64,000 nt of DNA from Platanthera guangdongensis (GCA_039583875.1 CM077163.1:235282646-235346645), one strand, 5' to 3'; positions 39,504-51,620 are shown, counted from the stretch's first letter. Numbers and translations: made by a program. Notes: generated by a model not told the origin, from the letters alone.

Positions 39504-42500
39504 ATGTCGAGGTATAGCTTACTCGATATCATGGAGCTTCAGTCGTTCGCTCCCACTGATTTCCATGTCTGGAGACTGCACGTCAAATTGGGGATGAAAG
39601 AACGTGGTATTTTTTACACAGTTCTGAGTGATTACGCCACTACCCAAGAGGATGTGGACGTATTTCAGTGGGGTAAGGACGATGTTCTGTGTAGGGACTA
39701 TCTCCGAAGATCCCTAAATCCTTGTCTCGCCATGACCTACAATGGTTGTAAGACTGCGAAGGAGATTTGGGATTGCTTGAACTCGCGCTTCCTAGAGGAG
39801 GAGAGATCGTTAAGGATTCCACTTAGTGAGCAATTCTTTGACTTAAAATTTGATACAAATTCTTCTATAACCTCCCAAATTGTTAAACTGGAAATACTGC
39901 GTCTCAAGTTAGCGGACGAACAGTCTGATATGTCAGATAGTCTCTTTGCAAGTCTGATTCTGCACAAGCTGCCTCCTGGGTGGTTCACTTTCAGACTGGA
40001 GGAGGAGACCACTCTGGAAGAACTCAAAAGACTCATCCTCCTTGAGGATCATCATAATGGACATCTGCCGGTCGACAACCCGGAACCCAGGCCATTCGTG
40101 GCTATGGTCGAGAGTAGTCATCGCAGTACTTCCTCTGAGTGGTGGCTGGATAGCGGTGCTACATGTCATGTTACTAATGACAGAGGTCTTCTCTCTGAGG
40201 TCGTGGCAGTCCAAGAGAAAGTGGAAGATTGCAATGGAGGAGAGACCGCTGTCACTCATGCCGGGACAGTTGAGTTGGTCCTCTCTTCAGGTAAATCTTT
40301 GTTTTTAAAAAATGTTAAAGTAGTTCCTTGCATAACTAAAAATCTGATTTCCATAAGCTTATTAGATAAGGCTGGGATGACCTTCACTACTCAAAACGGT
40401 AGAATGACCTTGATGGTCAATTCACATTATTTTGGGTGTGCGTATATGATCAACGGAATGTATAGACTTAGCCTGAATAACGATAGCATTAACCAAGTGA
40501 GTTCTAACCTTATTGATCCCAAGTTGTTACATAACAGACTAGGACATGTGAACTATAGGAAAATGCTAGACCTAGCTAAGAGTCAAAACATCCCTTTAGA
40601 TCTGTCTATTCGATTTGACAAATGTGAGGTGTGTGCGCAAACCAAAATCACTAGAACACCTTTCAAGTCGGTGTCTAGAAGCACACAACTTCTGGAATTG
40701 ATACATTCAGACCTTTGTGATTTCCGAAGTCATATCACTAAAGGGGGAAAGAAGTATCTAATTACCTTCATAGATGATTTTTCGAGATATTGTCATGTGT
40801 ATTTGTTGAGATCGAAAGATGAGGCCTTTGAGACTTTTAAAATTTTTAAGTCTCGTGTGGAAAATCAGTTGAACCTTAAAATCAAGAGACTCAGAAGTGA
40901 TCGAGGAGGAGAATACACTGCAACTGAGTTTAAGGAATTTTGTGCCTCTGAGGGCATAATCCTTGAAACCACAGCTCCTTACTCACCCCAGTCTAATGGC
41001 GTTGCCGAGCGTAAGAATAGAACTTTAACAGAGATGTTGAATTCTATGCTCCTAACAGCTGGCATGCCCAACTCCTTTTGGGGAGAAGCAGTTCTTACTG
41101 CGAACCACATTCTGAATAGAGTGCCTCACTCGAAACTCATTTCTATCCCGTATGAGTTGTGTCATGGTTATCCTTGTAGGTATGATACTCTAAAGACTTG
41201 GGGCTGTATCGCGTATGTGCGTTTACAAGACCTTAAGAGACCTAAGGTGGGACCTAGAACGACAACATGTGTTTATCTAGGTAGTGCAGAAGATAGTGCA
41301 GCTGACAGGTTTCTTGATCTATCCACTAATACAGTGATAGAGTCTAGAGATGCTATTTTTTTTGAACATAAATTTATCAAAGATCATGGCTTAACCGTCC
41401 ACGGGTCTACTGACGTGATTGCAGAATCTACTGTAGAACCTGAAGCTGGCCCCTCTGGTACTGCTCCCCAACCTCAAGAGGTGGAACCTGTTCCGGTTAG
41501 AACGTCTACAAGAGATAGAGTCCCTAAGAATTTTGGTGAGAATTTCGTCACCTACCACTTAGAGGACGATCCATTCTCCTATCAGGAAGCAATGAGATCT
41601 AGAGATGCGCTAATGTGGGCAGAAGCCATCGACGATGAGATGAACTCGCTGCTACAAAACAACACTTGGCATTTAGTTGACCTGCCGAAAGGAGCTAAAG
41701 TCTTAGGATGCAAGTGGGTACTGAAGAAGAAATTGCATAGTGCTGGGTCTATAGCCAGATATAAAGCACGTCTAGTAGCTAAGGGTTATAAACAACAGGG
41801 GGGAATTGACTATTTTGACGTCTATTCACCTGTGTGGCACCTATCCACTATTAGGATTTTTCTTGCCATAGCTTCTATCGAGAACCTTATAGTTCATCAG
41901 ATGGATGTAAAGACAGCCTTCTTAAATGAAGAGCTTGATGAAGAGATCTATATGGCACAACCTGAAGGTTATGTACATAAGGATCTAAGAGACAAAGTGT
42001 GCAAGCTCGACAAATCGATCTATGGGCTTAAACAAGCACCTAAGATGTGGCACATTAAATTTGATCAAGTGGTAAAGAGCGTTGGATTTCAGTCCAGTCT
42101 CTCAGACAAGTGCCTCTACTACCGCTCGATGGCAAATCAAACAGTCATCATATGCCTATATGTGGATGACATGTTGATTCTGGGTTCAGATCTTGCTGCA
42201 GTGAGGGATGTCAAATCCACTCTTGCAGAAGCTTTTGACATGAAGGACCTTGGTCCTGTGGATACCCTACTAGGTATGAAAGTTAGAGTTGACAAGGGTA
42301 GAGTCACCCTTAGCCAGGCTCATTATATAGAGCAACTACTTTCTACTTGGGGATACATAGACTGTAGGCCTGTTGAGACACCGTTCGATCATAATGTTAA
42401 GTTGAGTCCTAATGAAGAGACCAGCATTGATCAGTTAAAATATTCTAAGATAATTGGTAGTCTCATGTACGCCACAAGTTGTACTAGACTAGACATTGCC

Positions 42501-43106
42501 TTCACGGTTGGCATGCTGAGCCGTTTTACCAGTAGTCCAGGCAAAGAGCATTGGGATGCCCTAGATAGGCTGATGAGATACCTGATAGGTACTAAAGATC
42601 ATGCCTTGTGCTATACTGGTTATCCTCCTACTGTGGATGGATTCTCTGATGCCTCGTGGTGTTCAGAAGTTGGGAACAGCAAGTCTACCAGTGAATATAT
42701 ATTCACTTTGGGTGGAGCTGCTATCACTTGGAAATCCAAAAGACAGACGTGTATAGCATTGTCGTCCATGGAAGCCGAGTTGTTTGCCTTAGCTTCAGCT
42801 AGTGAAGAGGCAGATTGGATCAGGAACCTGATTTTAGACATACCCTTGTCTAAGCTACAAGTCAACTCGTTGAGCTTGTATTGTGATAATCAAGCAGCAG
42901 CTCAAGTTGTAAAGAATGCTCTCTATAACACTAAGAGGAGACATGTACGACTGAGACATGCTTTGTTGAATTATCTAAAATAACAAGGAATTATCACTTT
43001 GGTCGATGTGCGTTCGAAGGATAATCTGGCTGATCCATTGACGAAAGGAATGCCCAAAGACCGGTTAATCAAAACAGTGGGGGAAATGGGACTAAAGACG
43101 ATTTAG
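39504..43106 (+). pseudogene. gag-pol: Copia Gag-Pol polyprotein (single frame, one late stop)
   Basis: Starts at ATG 39504 and runs 1159 codons. Gag occupies about residues 1-200 but has no CCHC zinc knuckle: only about 30 residues separate it from the protease site WWLDSGATCHVT (D216). Integrase has HNRLGHVNY...CEVCAQT and the D, D, E signature (HSDLCDF, SDRGGEY, NGVAERKNRT). RT has VHQMDVKTAFLNEEL and CLYVDDMLILGS. RNase H has GFSDASWCSE, SSMEAELFALA and LYCDNQAA. A TAA at 42981-42983 interrupts just before the end of RNase H. The frame then continues (DNLADPLTKGM) to TAG 43104. Other domains look complete, in keeping with identical LTRs. Confidence 0.93.
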
Positions 43107-44061
43107 CTCAGTCTTAGTTCAAGGTTAGGCGTTAGGCGATTCAGTTCAGCCTTAGTCCAATTGTTTTGATTTTCAAATTTCCTTTGTCAAAGCAAGCATG
43201 TTGTGCTCCGTTGATGCTCCTGGTTGCTGAGTTCGGATCTGGTAAGTTGTTTCATTCCAAACTTGATGCTAACAACTTCACCTGGATTCGGCTATCTTGC
43301 CGTGGAGGAGAGTGTTATTCCAAACTTGATAACACGATCCGACTTGGCTTGACTTTTCTCTTGTTGATTGGTTCCATTCCAAACTTGATGAGTTTCAGTC
43401 AACTCCAGAAGAGCAGTAACCGTGACATTCCATATAGGAACACAGATATAGCTACGGTGTCCAAAAGTCCGTAAATCATTTCATTTGGAAACAGATAACG
43501 GATTCTGAGGTTTATCTATAATACTCTGTAGAAGCGTCCTCCCAGCCAACTCTAATGATAATAATAAAATACTACGTTCTCATGGTAGAACTAGATATTT
43601 GTACATTTTTCAAATGTTTGAATTCATTTTAAAATGAAATTCTCTGTTGGAAATTACAGGGGCTGCTGATCTAGGAGGAGCACTGGTAGACTGGGACCCT
43701 GATCATGATGATCTTCTGGACTCTGACAGTTAGAGTATTGTTAGACTTTATTGTTGGTATCTCTGTTTCAGAGCACTGTTTAGCTCTTTTTTTTTTCTTT
43801 CACCTGTTTGTTTGGACTTCTGTTGCTCTCTGTTTGATTTGGGACGCTAGGCGCTTAGGGTCTGTGCCTTGATTGTATCTGAGACATGATGTGATGTGGC
43901 TGAACTTTTGCTCTGTTTATGCGTGCATACTATTTTTCTATTTAAGTCTAATGATTCTCAACAGGTGTCAGACACGATTGTGAATGATTCATTTTTGGCT
44001 GAACATTTCACAAAACACCCCCTTTTCCGACGTCGGGTTCAAAGCGGACATAGGAGGAGAT
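43107..44061 (+). other. 3' untranslated region of the copia element, with repeated motif and PPT
   Basis: Nearly 1 kb without a recognisable gene. The motif ATTCCAAACTTGAT occurs near 43254, 43318 and 43377 and again in the LTR. A T-rich stretch lies at about 43785-43800. The PPT, TAGGAGGAGAT, abuts the 3' LTR at 44062. Confidence 0.75.
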
Positions 44062-44226
44062 TGTTAGAAATATTGGGTTTATGTCCGCTCGTGTCAGGTC
44101 CGACTCGGAACGGGTTTTTTGGGTTCGTGTCGCTCTAGGGCTTGGCTCTACGCTGGAGGTACTATATATACCTATTCCAAACTTGATAGGGACATGTAGA
44201 ATACCTTGAGCAGAGCCAACCTAACA
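44062..44226 (+). repeat. 3' LTR of the copia element (165 bp)
   Basis: Identical to the 5' LTR, followed by TSD GAATT. Confidence 0.95.
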
Positions 44227-44265
44227 GAATTCACTCCCCTTTCCTCCTTGTGCTACGGATTCCTC

Positions 44266-44463
44266 ATGGCTCAAGTGACGTCAACCAGCTCCGCGAGAGC
44301 GCTCCCATCTAGGCTCCGCATCAACGAAAGCGCTTCCTCCAGAAGCTCCGTGAACTTAGAAGATTTCCCAGCCGGAACGCTTCCACCAACGATTCATGAG
44401 TTTGCCGTCATCCCAAGGCCGGAGCGCTTCCAAGACATTTTCCCTCGTTTTCTATACTTGTAA
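44266..44463 (+). CDS. Small hypothetical protein (65 aa) downstream of the copia insertion
   Basis: ATG at 44266 in the context CCTCATGGC, stop TAA at 44461. The product is Ser/Arg-rich at the N-terminus and Pro/Phe-rich at the C-terminus (AVIPRPERFQDIF), with no transmembrane helix or clear signal peptide. I do not recognise a family. The copia element separates this ORF from the TATA box and leader at 38134-38246; the ORF starts 35 bp after the TSD. If it is a real gene, its transcript is now disrupted or driven from the LTR. An intron downstream cannot be excluded. Confidence 0.4.
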   Translation: MAQVTSTSSARALPSRLRINESASSRSSVNLEDFPAGTLPPTIHEFAVIPRPERFQDIFPRFLYL

Positions 44464-45036
44464 CGGAGTAGCGGCATGTCGCTCTCCGAGATCAAACCAA
44501 TATCTGTAATACTCAAGAAGCTAGTGGATTTTGACTCGACACAGTTCCAAGCACGTGATTTTTCACCTTTTCCAGTTGTTTTCACGTCAAAAGCGTCTTT
44601 GCTGCATTGTTGCAGCTTTCTTTAACTGACTGCGCGCACGACTCGACTCCAAGCTAAGACGGTCCGATTCTCCGGACCGGAAAAAAAGGTCGGATGACCC
44701 GCAACAACAATAAAAACAACCATGGTCAAAATGTTTCAGAAGGAACGCGATCTTAAGGCTGCGGCTGCGTTTGACTCGGCAGTTCAAGATCCCCCCCATC
44801 TCTCTTAACAAAGAACTTCATCAAATTTTGCGTTAAAAAACTATTATTCTGTCAAATGGAGAATAAAATATCCGTCTAAATTCAAGAATCAACTCATCAA
44901 AACATTATAAAGTGCTTATTAAGAAGCAAGAATCATTGCATTTGAAAGTGCTTATTGAGAAGCAAGAAAGCTTTGACAAGTTTATTTTTAAAAGAAGCAT
45001 TTAGGAGAGCATTGGAGGAGCTATTCAATCAATCAA
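44464..45036. other. Intergenic region and 3' UTR of the subtilase gene
   Basis: No gene seen at 44464-44900. On the minus strand, AATAAA at 44986-44981 lies about 50 bp beyond the subtilase stop and could be its polyadenylation signal. Two copies of an AAGTGCTTATTRAGAAGCAA block lie at about 44911 and 44947 within this UTR. Confidence 0.5.
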
Positions 45037-47469
45037 TCAATTGATCACAATCGGACTCGTCACCTGATATTTACCAGACACCCACACCAGTTTCCCTTCC
45101 CAAACATCTTTCGCCGGCGGACTCCCCGTCAGACTTATCTGTACTGTGAATTTCTTCTCCTCGCCGACGCTATCAAATTCCAGTGTTTTGGGGTTCACAT
45201 CCACCGTCACTCCCTTGGGCTCGACAACGGTCACCTTGTAGATAGAATTCGCTTTTCCCACATTCGTTACGGTTCGAGGAACCGTCTTATTCTTACCGCC
45301 CGAGCCCATCGATACCTGAATTGATGGATAATTCAGCTCCTCCGCCGCCATCTTCTTCTTGTTGTTACAGGTACCGGCGCCGTTAGTAATCATGATCATT
45401 TTGACGGGGGTCATCCCTCTCAAGCCACAGAGGTACGGTATGTAATCTTCGACTTGGGTGTCATAAACCAGCCCCGGGTCTTCGGCGGCGGACGGGTTCA
45501 CGTGTCCGGCGCCAATTGCAAACGCGTTTGCCGGCGCACCGCTGTTCGACGCGTCGTCGGTGATCCGATTTTTATCACGGTCCTCCATATATGCGGTGGT
45601 CATAAGAGCGGACTTGATCATGGCCGGGGTCCAATCCGGGTGCACCTTCTTCAGCAGAGCTGCGATGCCAGAGACATGGGGGGCTGCCATGGAGGTTCCC
45701 GATTCGAAGTTGAATGCGTCGTCGGACTTGACGGAGCTATCCTCGGGTGTGAAAGGCCAGGCGGAGAGGATGTCCACCCCGGGAGCGACGACGTCGGGCT
45801 TCAGAATGCCGCCGTTGTATAAACTAGGTCCTCTTGAGGAGAAGGTCGCAATGCTAGGAGATGGACGAACTCCGAACTCGGTGCCTTTGAATGTAATTGA
45901 TGCGGTAGGGTTTTTTTCGACGGTGAAGTAGTCGATGATCTTAAGCGCATCCTTGTTGGTGACATGAATCCCCGGAATCGCGAAAGAATATGACCACAGA
46001 GTATCACCATCCCATACTTGATTCACGACGATGATTCCGGCGCCGCCGGCTTCCTTCACCACTTTCGATTTCTCGACAGGATCGGTAAATCCCCTGCCGC
46101 AGAGCACAATTTTTCCGGTGACATTCAAGCCGGCCATAGATCCATTTTGGCAAGACAACTTCTCATTTGTTCTAATAACCCCCGGGTAAACGAGGGGAAC
46201 GTCGACGATATTGCCGGATGGATCTGGCGGGTAGCTCGATTCGCCATTAAACTCCATCCCATTGCCGAGCTTCAACACGGCCGTATTCCTCCGACCGGTG
46301 GTGGCCGCGCCGACGGTGAGAATCCATGGGGCGTCGTTGCTGATGAGACTGGGGGTTGGGCCCTGGTTCTGCGCCGAACAAATGGTGAGGATTCCCTTCT
46401 GCAATGCTCGGAATGAGCCCTTAATGTTGCCGCTCGAGTGGAATTCATCGGGCGCACCGTTGGAGATTTGGATGATGTCGACGCCATCCTGAATAGCTTT
46501 TTCTATTCCTTTGAGGCTGAAGCTGTCCGGACACCCATTTCTTCGACAAACTTTGTAGACGGCGAGGTGCGCACTTGGCGCCATGCCGGAGGCGGTGCCC
46601 CTTGCAAGACCACTCAAATTAACATTGTAAACGGGGCTCCCGACGGCGATGCCGGCGACGTGCGTCCCGTGGCCGGTATCGTCGATGGGAGTGAGGAAAA
46701 AGTCAGGTACAATGAAATGTTGTGCTCCCACCAATTTATTGTTGCAGCTGCCCGAGTCTGATGATGAAGGAATACAGTCATGCGTATTTTAAATTAAAAA
46801 AAAAACTGCTTAACATGAGTATGCTTTAAAAGCTTCCAAAATCACAGTTTCTAAGCATCATATCCCTCTATTTTGCATGCCCGTCACTTGTACTATACCT
46901 GCAGGGATGTCACAGCGACCGCGCCACTTGAGCGGCGGCGGCGGCAATTTGAGGGAGTCGGCGAATGAGGGGTGATTGGGAATGATGCCTGTATCGAGCA
47001 CGGCAACAATAACACCTTCGCCCTGACTCGAGTGCTCCCAGAGGCCGTTGAATTGGTCGAGACCCAGGAACTCTGGGGTGTATGTAGTATGCAGAGGTTG
47101 ATTCTTCTCTGGGTAGGCAAACACAAATCCATCCATAGATTCTAGTGATGCCGCTTCTTCGTCGGTGAGACGTGCGGCGAAGCCGGTGATTACATAATCG
47201 TATGTGTGAATCATCCGGGGCTCGCCGGAGTCCAGCGTGGTATTGGGCAAATAGGAGAAATACCATTCGTTGAGCTCTTCAGAGGTAAGGAGGCCTGGGG
47301 ATCCTTTTGGGCATTGGACATGAACGATGAACACTTGGGTGAAGTTGGTTTTGACAATGGGAAGTAATAGTTGTGCTAGAGTACTATTGGGGCCATTGAA
47401 AAGGGGAGCTGCGAGGAGGAGGAGGAAGAGGGAGGCCAGGAGAACTAAAGCCGGATTTGGGCTATTCAT
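45037..47469 (-). CDS. Subtilisin-like serine protease (S8, plant SBT1-type), two exons
   Basis: Exons 47469-46899 and 46757-45037 flank a 141-bp intron (GCAG|GTATAG ... CATCAG|AC, phase 1), giving 763 aa, normal for plant subtilases. ATG 47469 was chosen because it begins a hydrophobic signal peptide (LVLLASLFLLLLAAP); a longer upstream frame lacks one. Domains in order: signal peptide, I9 propeptide (FIVHVQCPKG ... MIHTYDYVITGFAARLT), S8 catalytic domain with Asp in VAVLDTGI, His in DDTGHGTHVAG, Asn in SAQNQGP and Ser in SGTSMAAPHVSG, an inserted PA domain, and a C-terminal fibronectin III-like domain (PRTVTNVGKANS). All catalytic residues are present, so it is probably an active secreted or cell-wall protease. 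The exact SBT subgroup and substrate are not clear. Confidence 0.93.
46758..46898 (-). other. Intron of the subtilase gene
   Basis: 141 bp, GTATAG...CATCAG. Splicing restores the conserved CDIPADSGSCNNKLVGA region directly after WRGR, as in related subtilases. Confidence 0.88.
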
Positions 47470-47540
47470 GGCCGGCGATGAAATTTGAATCTCTTTCAGA
47501 GGTGTTTTATAGATTGTGTAACATATTGTATCCTTTTCCA

Positions 47541-47550
47541 TAATTTATAA
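47541..47550 (-). promoter_or_regulatory. Candidate TATA box of the subtilase gene
   Basis: The minus strand has TTATAAATTATG about 75 bp upstream of the ATG. A second candidate, CTATAAAACACC, lies closer (about 47502-47511). The choice between them is a guess from spacing. Confidence 0.4.
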
Positions 47551-47815
47551 TTGTTGAATAAAATAATGATTAATTGTATAGAATTCTATTAATTGCCTTC
47601 GTCTGCTATCTTGTTCATGTTCCATGAGGAACACATAATTTGGCATGCGATGCTAGTCAGGGAATACAATTTAATTTTATATTTGCTTAACCACTGTAGT
47701 AGCTTCATTGGATGTTAAGTTGTTAACTGTTTTTTCTTACATTTTAAATTTGGAATATAAATTAGGCTTATGCCTATGAATGTGATCTTTGAATATTTTA
47801 AGATGTTTGGTCTTA

Positions 47816-48034
47816 GACTATGTTTGTTTGGGCGTTTTCGCACCAACTCTACTGGGTGGAAAACACAATGCTAAAAAAATTTTGTTTGTTAACCCTTCAA
47901 TTCTCTCGGCCACTACTTGAATACGTCATTTTGTTCTTTTTTGAGACCACAACCACCCCCTCCATTTCTCATAGTTCTATTGCCAACAATCTCATTCACA
48001 CCCCTCCAACTCTCTCACCGCCGAAACAAATAGA
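47816..48034. mobile_element. Short MITE-like element
   Basis: The left end, CTATGTTTGTTTGGGCG, is a near-match to the inverted right end, CCGCCGAAACAAATAGA, giving about 219 bp. The TSD is unclear. A 31-bp sequence (GGCCYTRTACAACCCC...) is duplicated just to the right (48041-48100). Coding capacity is absent. Confidence 0.5.
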
Positions 48035-48114
48035 CCCTTTGGCCTTGTACAACCCCAATTTAGCGACCCTTCGGCCCTATACAACCCCAATTTAGCGACC
48101 TCAATCATCATTGC

Positions 48115-48490
48115 ATCCAACCAGGGCAGGGCGAACCCAGCAAGAGGATTCAGGTTAGGCGAGACGACCTTGCTCCGTGGCGAGCCGATCTCCCTGGGCC
48201 GATGCCAGCTCGCCAAAATGAGACCTAGGGCAAGGGAAGCTGCACGCCAAGACAAGCACGGGCGAGCCGAGCCCACCTTCTTTGTGGGCTCGCCTCGGCA
48301 GAGAAGGTCCAACACGCCATTTTTCCTGCTCGCGGCCTATCCTGGTCTGCCCATAGCCATCACAAACAACGAGATTTTGCTATCTGCAGACCAATCAGGG
48401 GTGCCAATAGCAAAAACCGAAAGGCGGGTGCCGCTATTTACAGGGCATAAAGACAATTTTGCCCTTGGTTTGGGGTTTGCCTATAAATAG
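48115..48490 (+). mobile_element. Tat-type LTR fragment
   Basis: Read on the minus strand it shows the Tat LTR order CTATTTATAG, GGCAAAATTG, a GGTTTTTGCTATTGGCACC block and many GGCGAG motifs, as in elements A and B. It is truncated at the copia relic on the right. No internal region is attached. Confidence 0.55.
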
Positions 48491-49046
48491 TCAATGAAGT
48501 TGCACTTCTTCACCTTAGCATCCAGCTTTATCATGAGAACATATGCAACATGCATGTAACACGTAGAACCGAACACCCGAAGATATCCCACACTAGGCTT
48601 CACCTTGAACATTAACTTGTGCGAAGACTTCATAATATTGAGACTTAAGGACATCCAGTTGATGACATATGCCCCACGGTAATTCCCACTGCCCAAAAGG
48701 ACCTGGAAAGCATTTGACATGAAGTCAGTTTTTGCAAGTCTCTACTAAGTGATAGATTTTCCTCTCCTCCACTCCATTCTATTGTAGAGTGTGAGAACAA
48801 GTCAGCTCTCTTTTGATCTCGTACTTCGTGCAGAAGTTAGAGAACTCATGTGAGGTAAACACCCCTCCATTTTCCATTTTCAGCATCTTAATCTGCTACC
48901 TTAGCACACCTTCAACAAGCTCCTTGAACTACACAAATTTTTGGAAGACTTCTGACTTCTCTTTCACGAAGTACGCCCATGTGTATCTTGCAAAATCATC
49001 AACCAAAACCAACACATATTTGTTTCCTCCAAGACTTGTTGAATTT
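48491..49046 (-). pseudogene. Copia integrase/RT relic
   Basis: The minus strand encodes, with stops and shifts, SLGGNKYVLVLVDDFARYTWAY, KMENGGVFTSHEF, and KVKPSVGYLRVFGSTCYMHV: the core and C-terminal parts of a Ty1/copia integrase. It has no LTRs or gag nearby on this strand and is heavily decayed. Confidence 0.8.
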
Positions 49047-49049
49047 TTT

Positions 49050-50502
49050 TGAAGTGAAAGTGGCGGTCTGACGGGGCAGACCACACAACTAGATGGTGGC
49101 GGTCTGATTGATCAGACTGCACGGTCTGAAGTGGTGAATAGCCAGTTTGGCTAGTGATTCTGCAATCAGCTTGTTCCCAGGATATAATCGGGTGGATTGG
49201 TTATCTATCCGCAGGAGCTACGGACTCATCTGGAATTCGCCGAGTCTGTCTTGTTGCGGACTCTTCTGGAGCTCGTGAGATCGGCATAGTCTTGTGCCTT
49301 TGGTCTTGTTCTCTGGTGGAGCGGTTTGGTGGACACCGCGTAGATTGTCGGTGAGCGCGGTCTAGCTCTTGTATCCGCTGGTGTTGTGTTCCAACCAGGG
49401 ATTGCTGGAGGTATGGATTTGGTCACGATTTGTACCAAGTTTTGTTGTGCTCAGTCCGAGAGTTTGCACGGGTAGCGCCGACTGTTTCTCTATCCACCGA
49501 GTTCGGTTGATTGACAAGCACATTGTGCTTGTCATGGGCTCAAAGTGTGCGGACTGGAGCAGTGTCTGCATGGTGTTGCAGACTGGTTGTTATATCCGCA
49601 ACATCCACCGATGTGGCAGACAGGTCCTGGTTCTGGCCATGACGGTGGTGTTCAAGTCAAATAGGTTTTTTGTCCGGCCTTGTCAGCGTGACCTTGGCAG
49701 ATTGGATTTGTGTCTGCACTATGCAGATAGGTTTTGTGCTAGTTGCGACAATGGTGGTGATCCTATCGGGTAGGACGGTGACCACACTACTCTACGTGCC
49801 TATAAATAGGACCTATTGTCACATCATAACAAACGAACGAGTGAACAGTAAGTGAGCTCGGGCTGTTTCCTGTGGACATGTTTTTGTATCCATGCGAATT
49901 GAGAAGTTAACCAGTTTTGCTGTTGCAGATTGTGTGACTAGCGCCGAGAAGGCAAGGACTTGGTTTTGAATGCGTTAGGGATCAATGTGGGTTCTGTGGA
50001 TACAATCAGCGGTTTGAAGCAAGTCGCGTTTTGCGACCAGGAGGTCTTCTCATCAGCAATCTTTCCTAGTTCAATAAGGTTGTCCGCCAGTTGGCGGTCC
50101 GTGTGTTCTGTTTGAGAGCAGTTGTTTGCGGATTCTGGCGGCTAGGCGACCTCCAGGTTACGCGGCTTGCAGATAACAGACAGAGTTTCTTCATCTTGGA
50201 ATAACGGGTTGTCCGCGTGGTTAAGTTATAATTTGGCGACTTGGCGGTCTCAGCGGACTTCCTTATGCAGTTAGGCAGTAGCGGTGGTTACAAGATTTGT
50301 CCGTCTGGCTTGTTTTTATTTTGTATGTTTTTGCTTCCATTGAGTACATCGATGAATCATGTCTCGTCATGTATGCCTCACATTGTAAAGAAGTTTAATA
50401 GTACAAGATTTGTTTGTTCTTCTACTTGCATTTGGTTTATTTGACTTAGTTTGAGTGTTCCTACGACCTATTCCCGTTTTCCGCTTTTCATAAATTTTCA
50501 CA
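49050..50502 (+). repeat. 5' LTR of a second copia element
   Basis: The end is fixed by the PBS that follows. The start at TGAAGTG is inferred from the end of the integrase relic. Contains TATAAATA at 49801-49808 and repeated GGCGGTCTGA / GCGGAC motifs. No partner LTR is in the window. Confidence 0.6.
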
Positions 50503-50512
50503 TGGTATCAGA
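50503..50512 (+). promoter_or_regulatory. Primer-binding site of the second copia element
   Basis: TGGTATCAGA, the tRNA-Met PBS, directly after the LTR end TTTTCACA. Confidence 0.8.
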
Positions 50513-51349
50513 TGGAACATAAGTTTGAACAGTGATCAACCATCAAGTGTACTCTTTGCTTCTGGGAGTTAAGTAGACCAGTGTTTGTGCAATGAAAGAA
50601 GGATTCACAAGGGGTCTTGGAATTGAACTCTTGACTCCAACTAACTTCAAGAAGTAGAAGTCGTGTATAAAGAGTTACCTTTTGGTTGAGGACCTTTGAG
50701 AGGTCATTTGTGGAAACGAAAGACAAGTGGTTACTGCTGTCACTGGCAATGCTGAAGCGGTGAGAGCTTGGAGAAAGACAAACGCTAAGGCAGAGTTTAC
50801 TCTTAAGCAGGCTATCTCACATGAGCTCTTTGACCACATTATTGGATGTCGGTTAGCTGCTGAGATTTGAACTTCCCTTGATGGGTTGTTCAATAAGAAG
50901 AATGTAGCGCGACTACAATTCTTGGAGAATGAGTTGGCGAGAGCCACTCAGGGTGATCTGTCCATCTCTACATTCTTCCTGAAGATGAATAACCTATATG
51001 CTGAAATTTCAGCATTGGACCCAGATGAGCCGATTTCAGAGGCAAAACTTAAGAGACAGATAATCCGCGGATTGCGGAAGTAGTATGTTGCCTTCATTAC
51101 TTCTGTTCATGGTTGGGTCACTCAGCCATCATTACTTAAGCTGGAGAACCTGCTGGCTTCGCAGAAAAGCCTAGCAAAACAGATGGCTGGAGTTACTATC
51201 TCTGTAGGAGACAATGAGTCTCTCTTTCAGGGAAGAAGTAGAGGTGGGACAAGAAGAAGACGTTTGTTGGCGATGGTCCTTCTACTTCATATCAACAAGA
51301 GAAGAGCCAGTATTATAAGCGGGACTGGAAAAAGAAGGAAGGGCCAAGG
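50513..51349 (+). pseudogene. Decayed copia gag
   Basis: Frames around 50640-51340 encode a copia Gag (LTPTNFKKWK-like start, ARLQFLENELARATQGDLSI, STFFLKMNNLYAEISALD, KLKRQIIRGLRK) with stops at about 50868 and 51082. It is cut off at 51350 where another LTR begins. Confidence 0.7.
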
Positions 51350-51535
51350 TGTAAGGTCCCCCCAACCTTTGCCCAGGTCGGGCCAGAGGGTATCTTATTT
51401 GCCCCACACGTCCACCCGGTGCTCCTTAAGGGGTAATACCCTACACTACTGAGCACCAGTTGGTCGCCTTGCTTGGTTTGAATCACAACATTCACATTAC
51501 ATCACAGAATAGTTTGGAAGCATTAACAGGGAACC

Positions 51536-51620
<85 letters not shown>

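Larger units (their letters stand above)
38247..44226 (+). mobile_element. Ty1/copia retrotransposon, recent insertion
   Basis: 5980 bp, TSD GAATT at 38242-38246 and 44227-44231, two 165-bp LTRs identical by eye (TGTTAG...CTAACA). A 1.1-kb leader precedes a single gag-pol frame in copia order (protease, integrase, RT, RNase H). A PPT sits before the 3' LTR. No ordinary PBS is recognisable after the 5' LTR (it continues TTCTCAAGGTAACG). It lies in the presumed 5' UTR of a small gene. Confidence 0.95.

Noticed and set aside
46018..46761. Plus-strand ORFs of 76-132 codons
   Set aside because: Antisense shadows of the subtilase catalytic exon.
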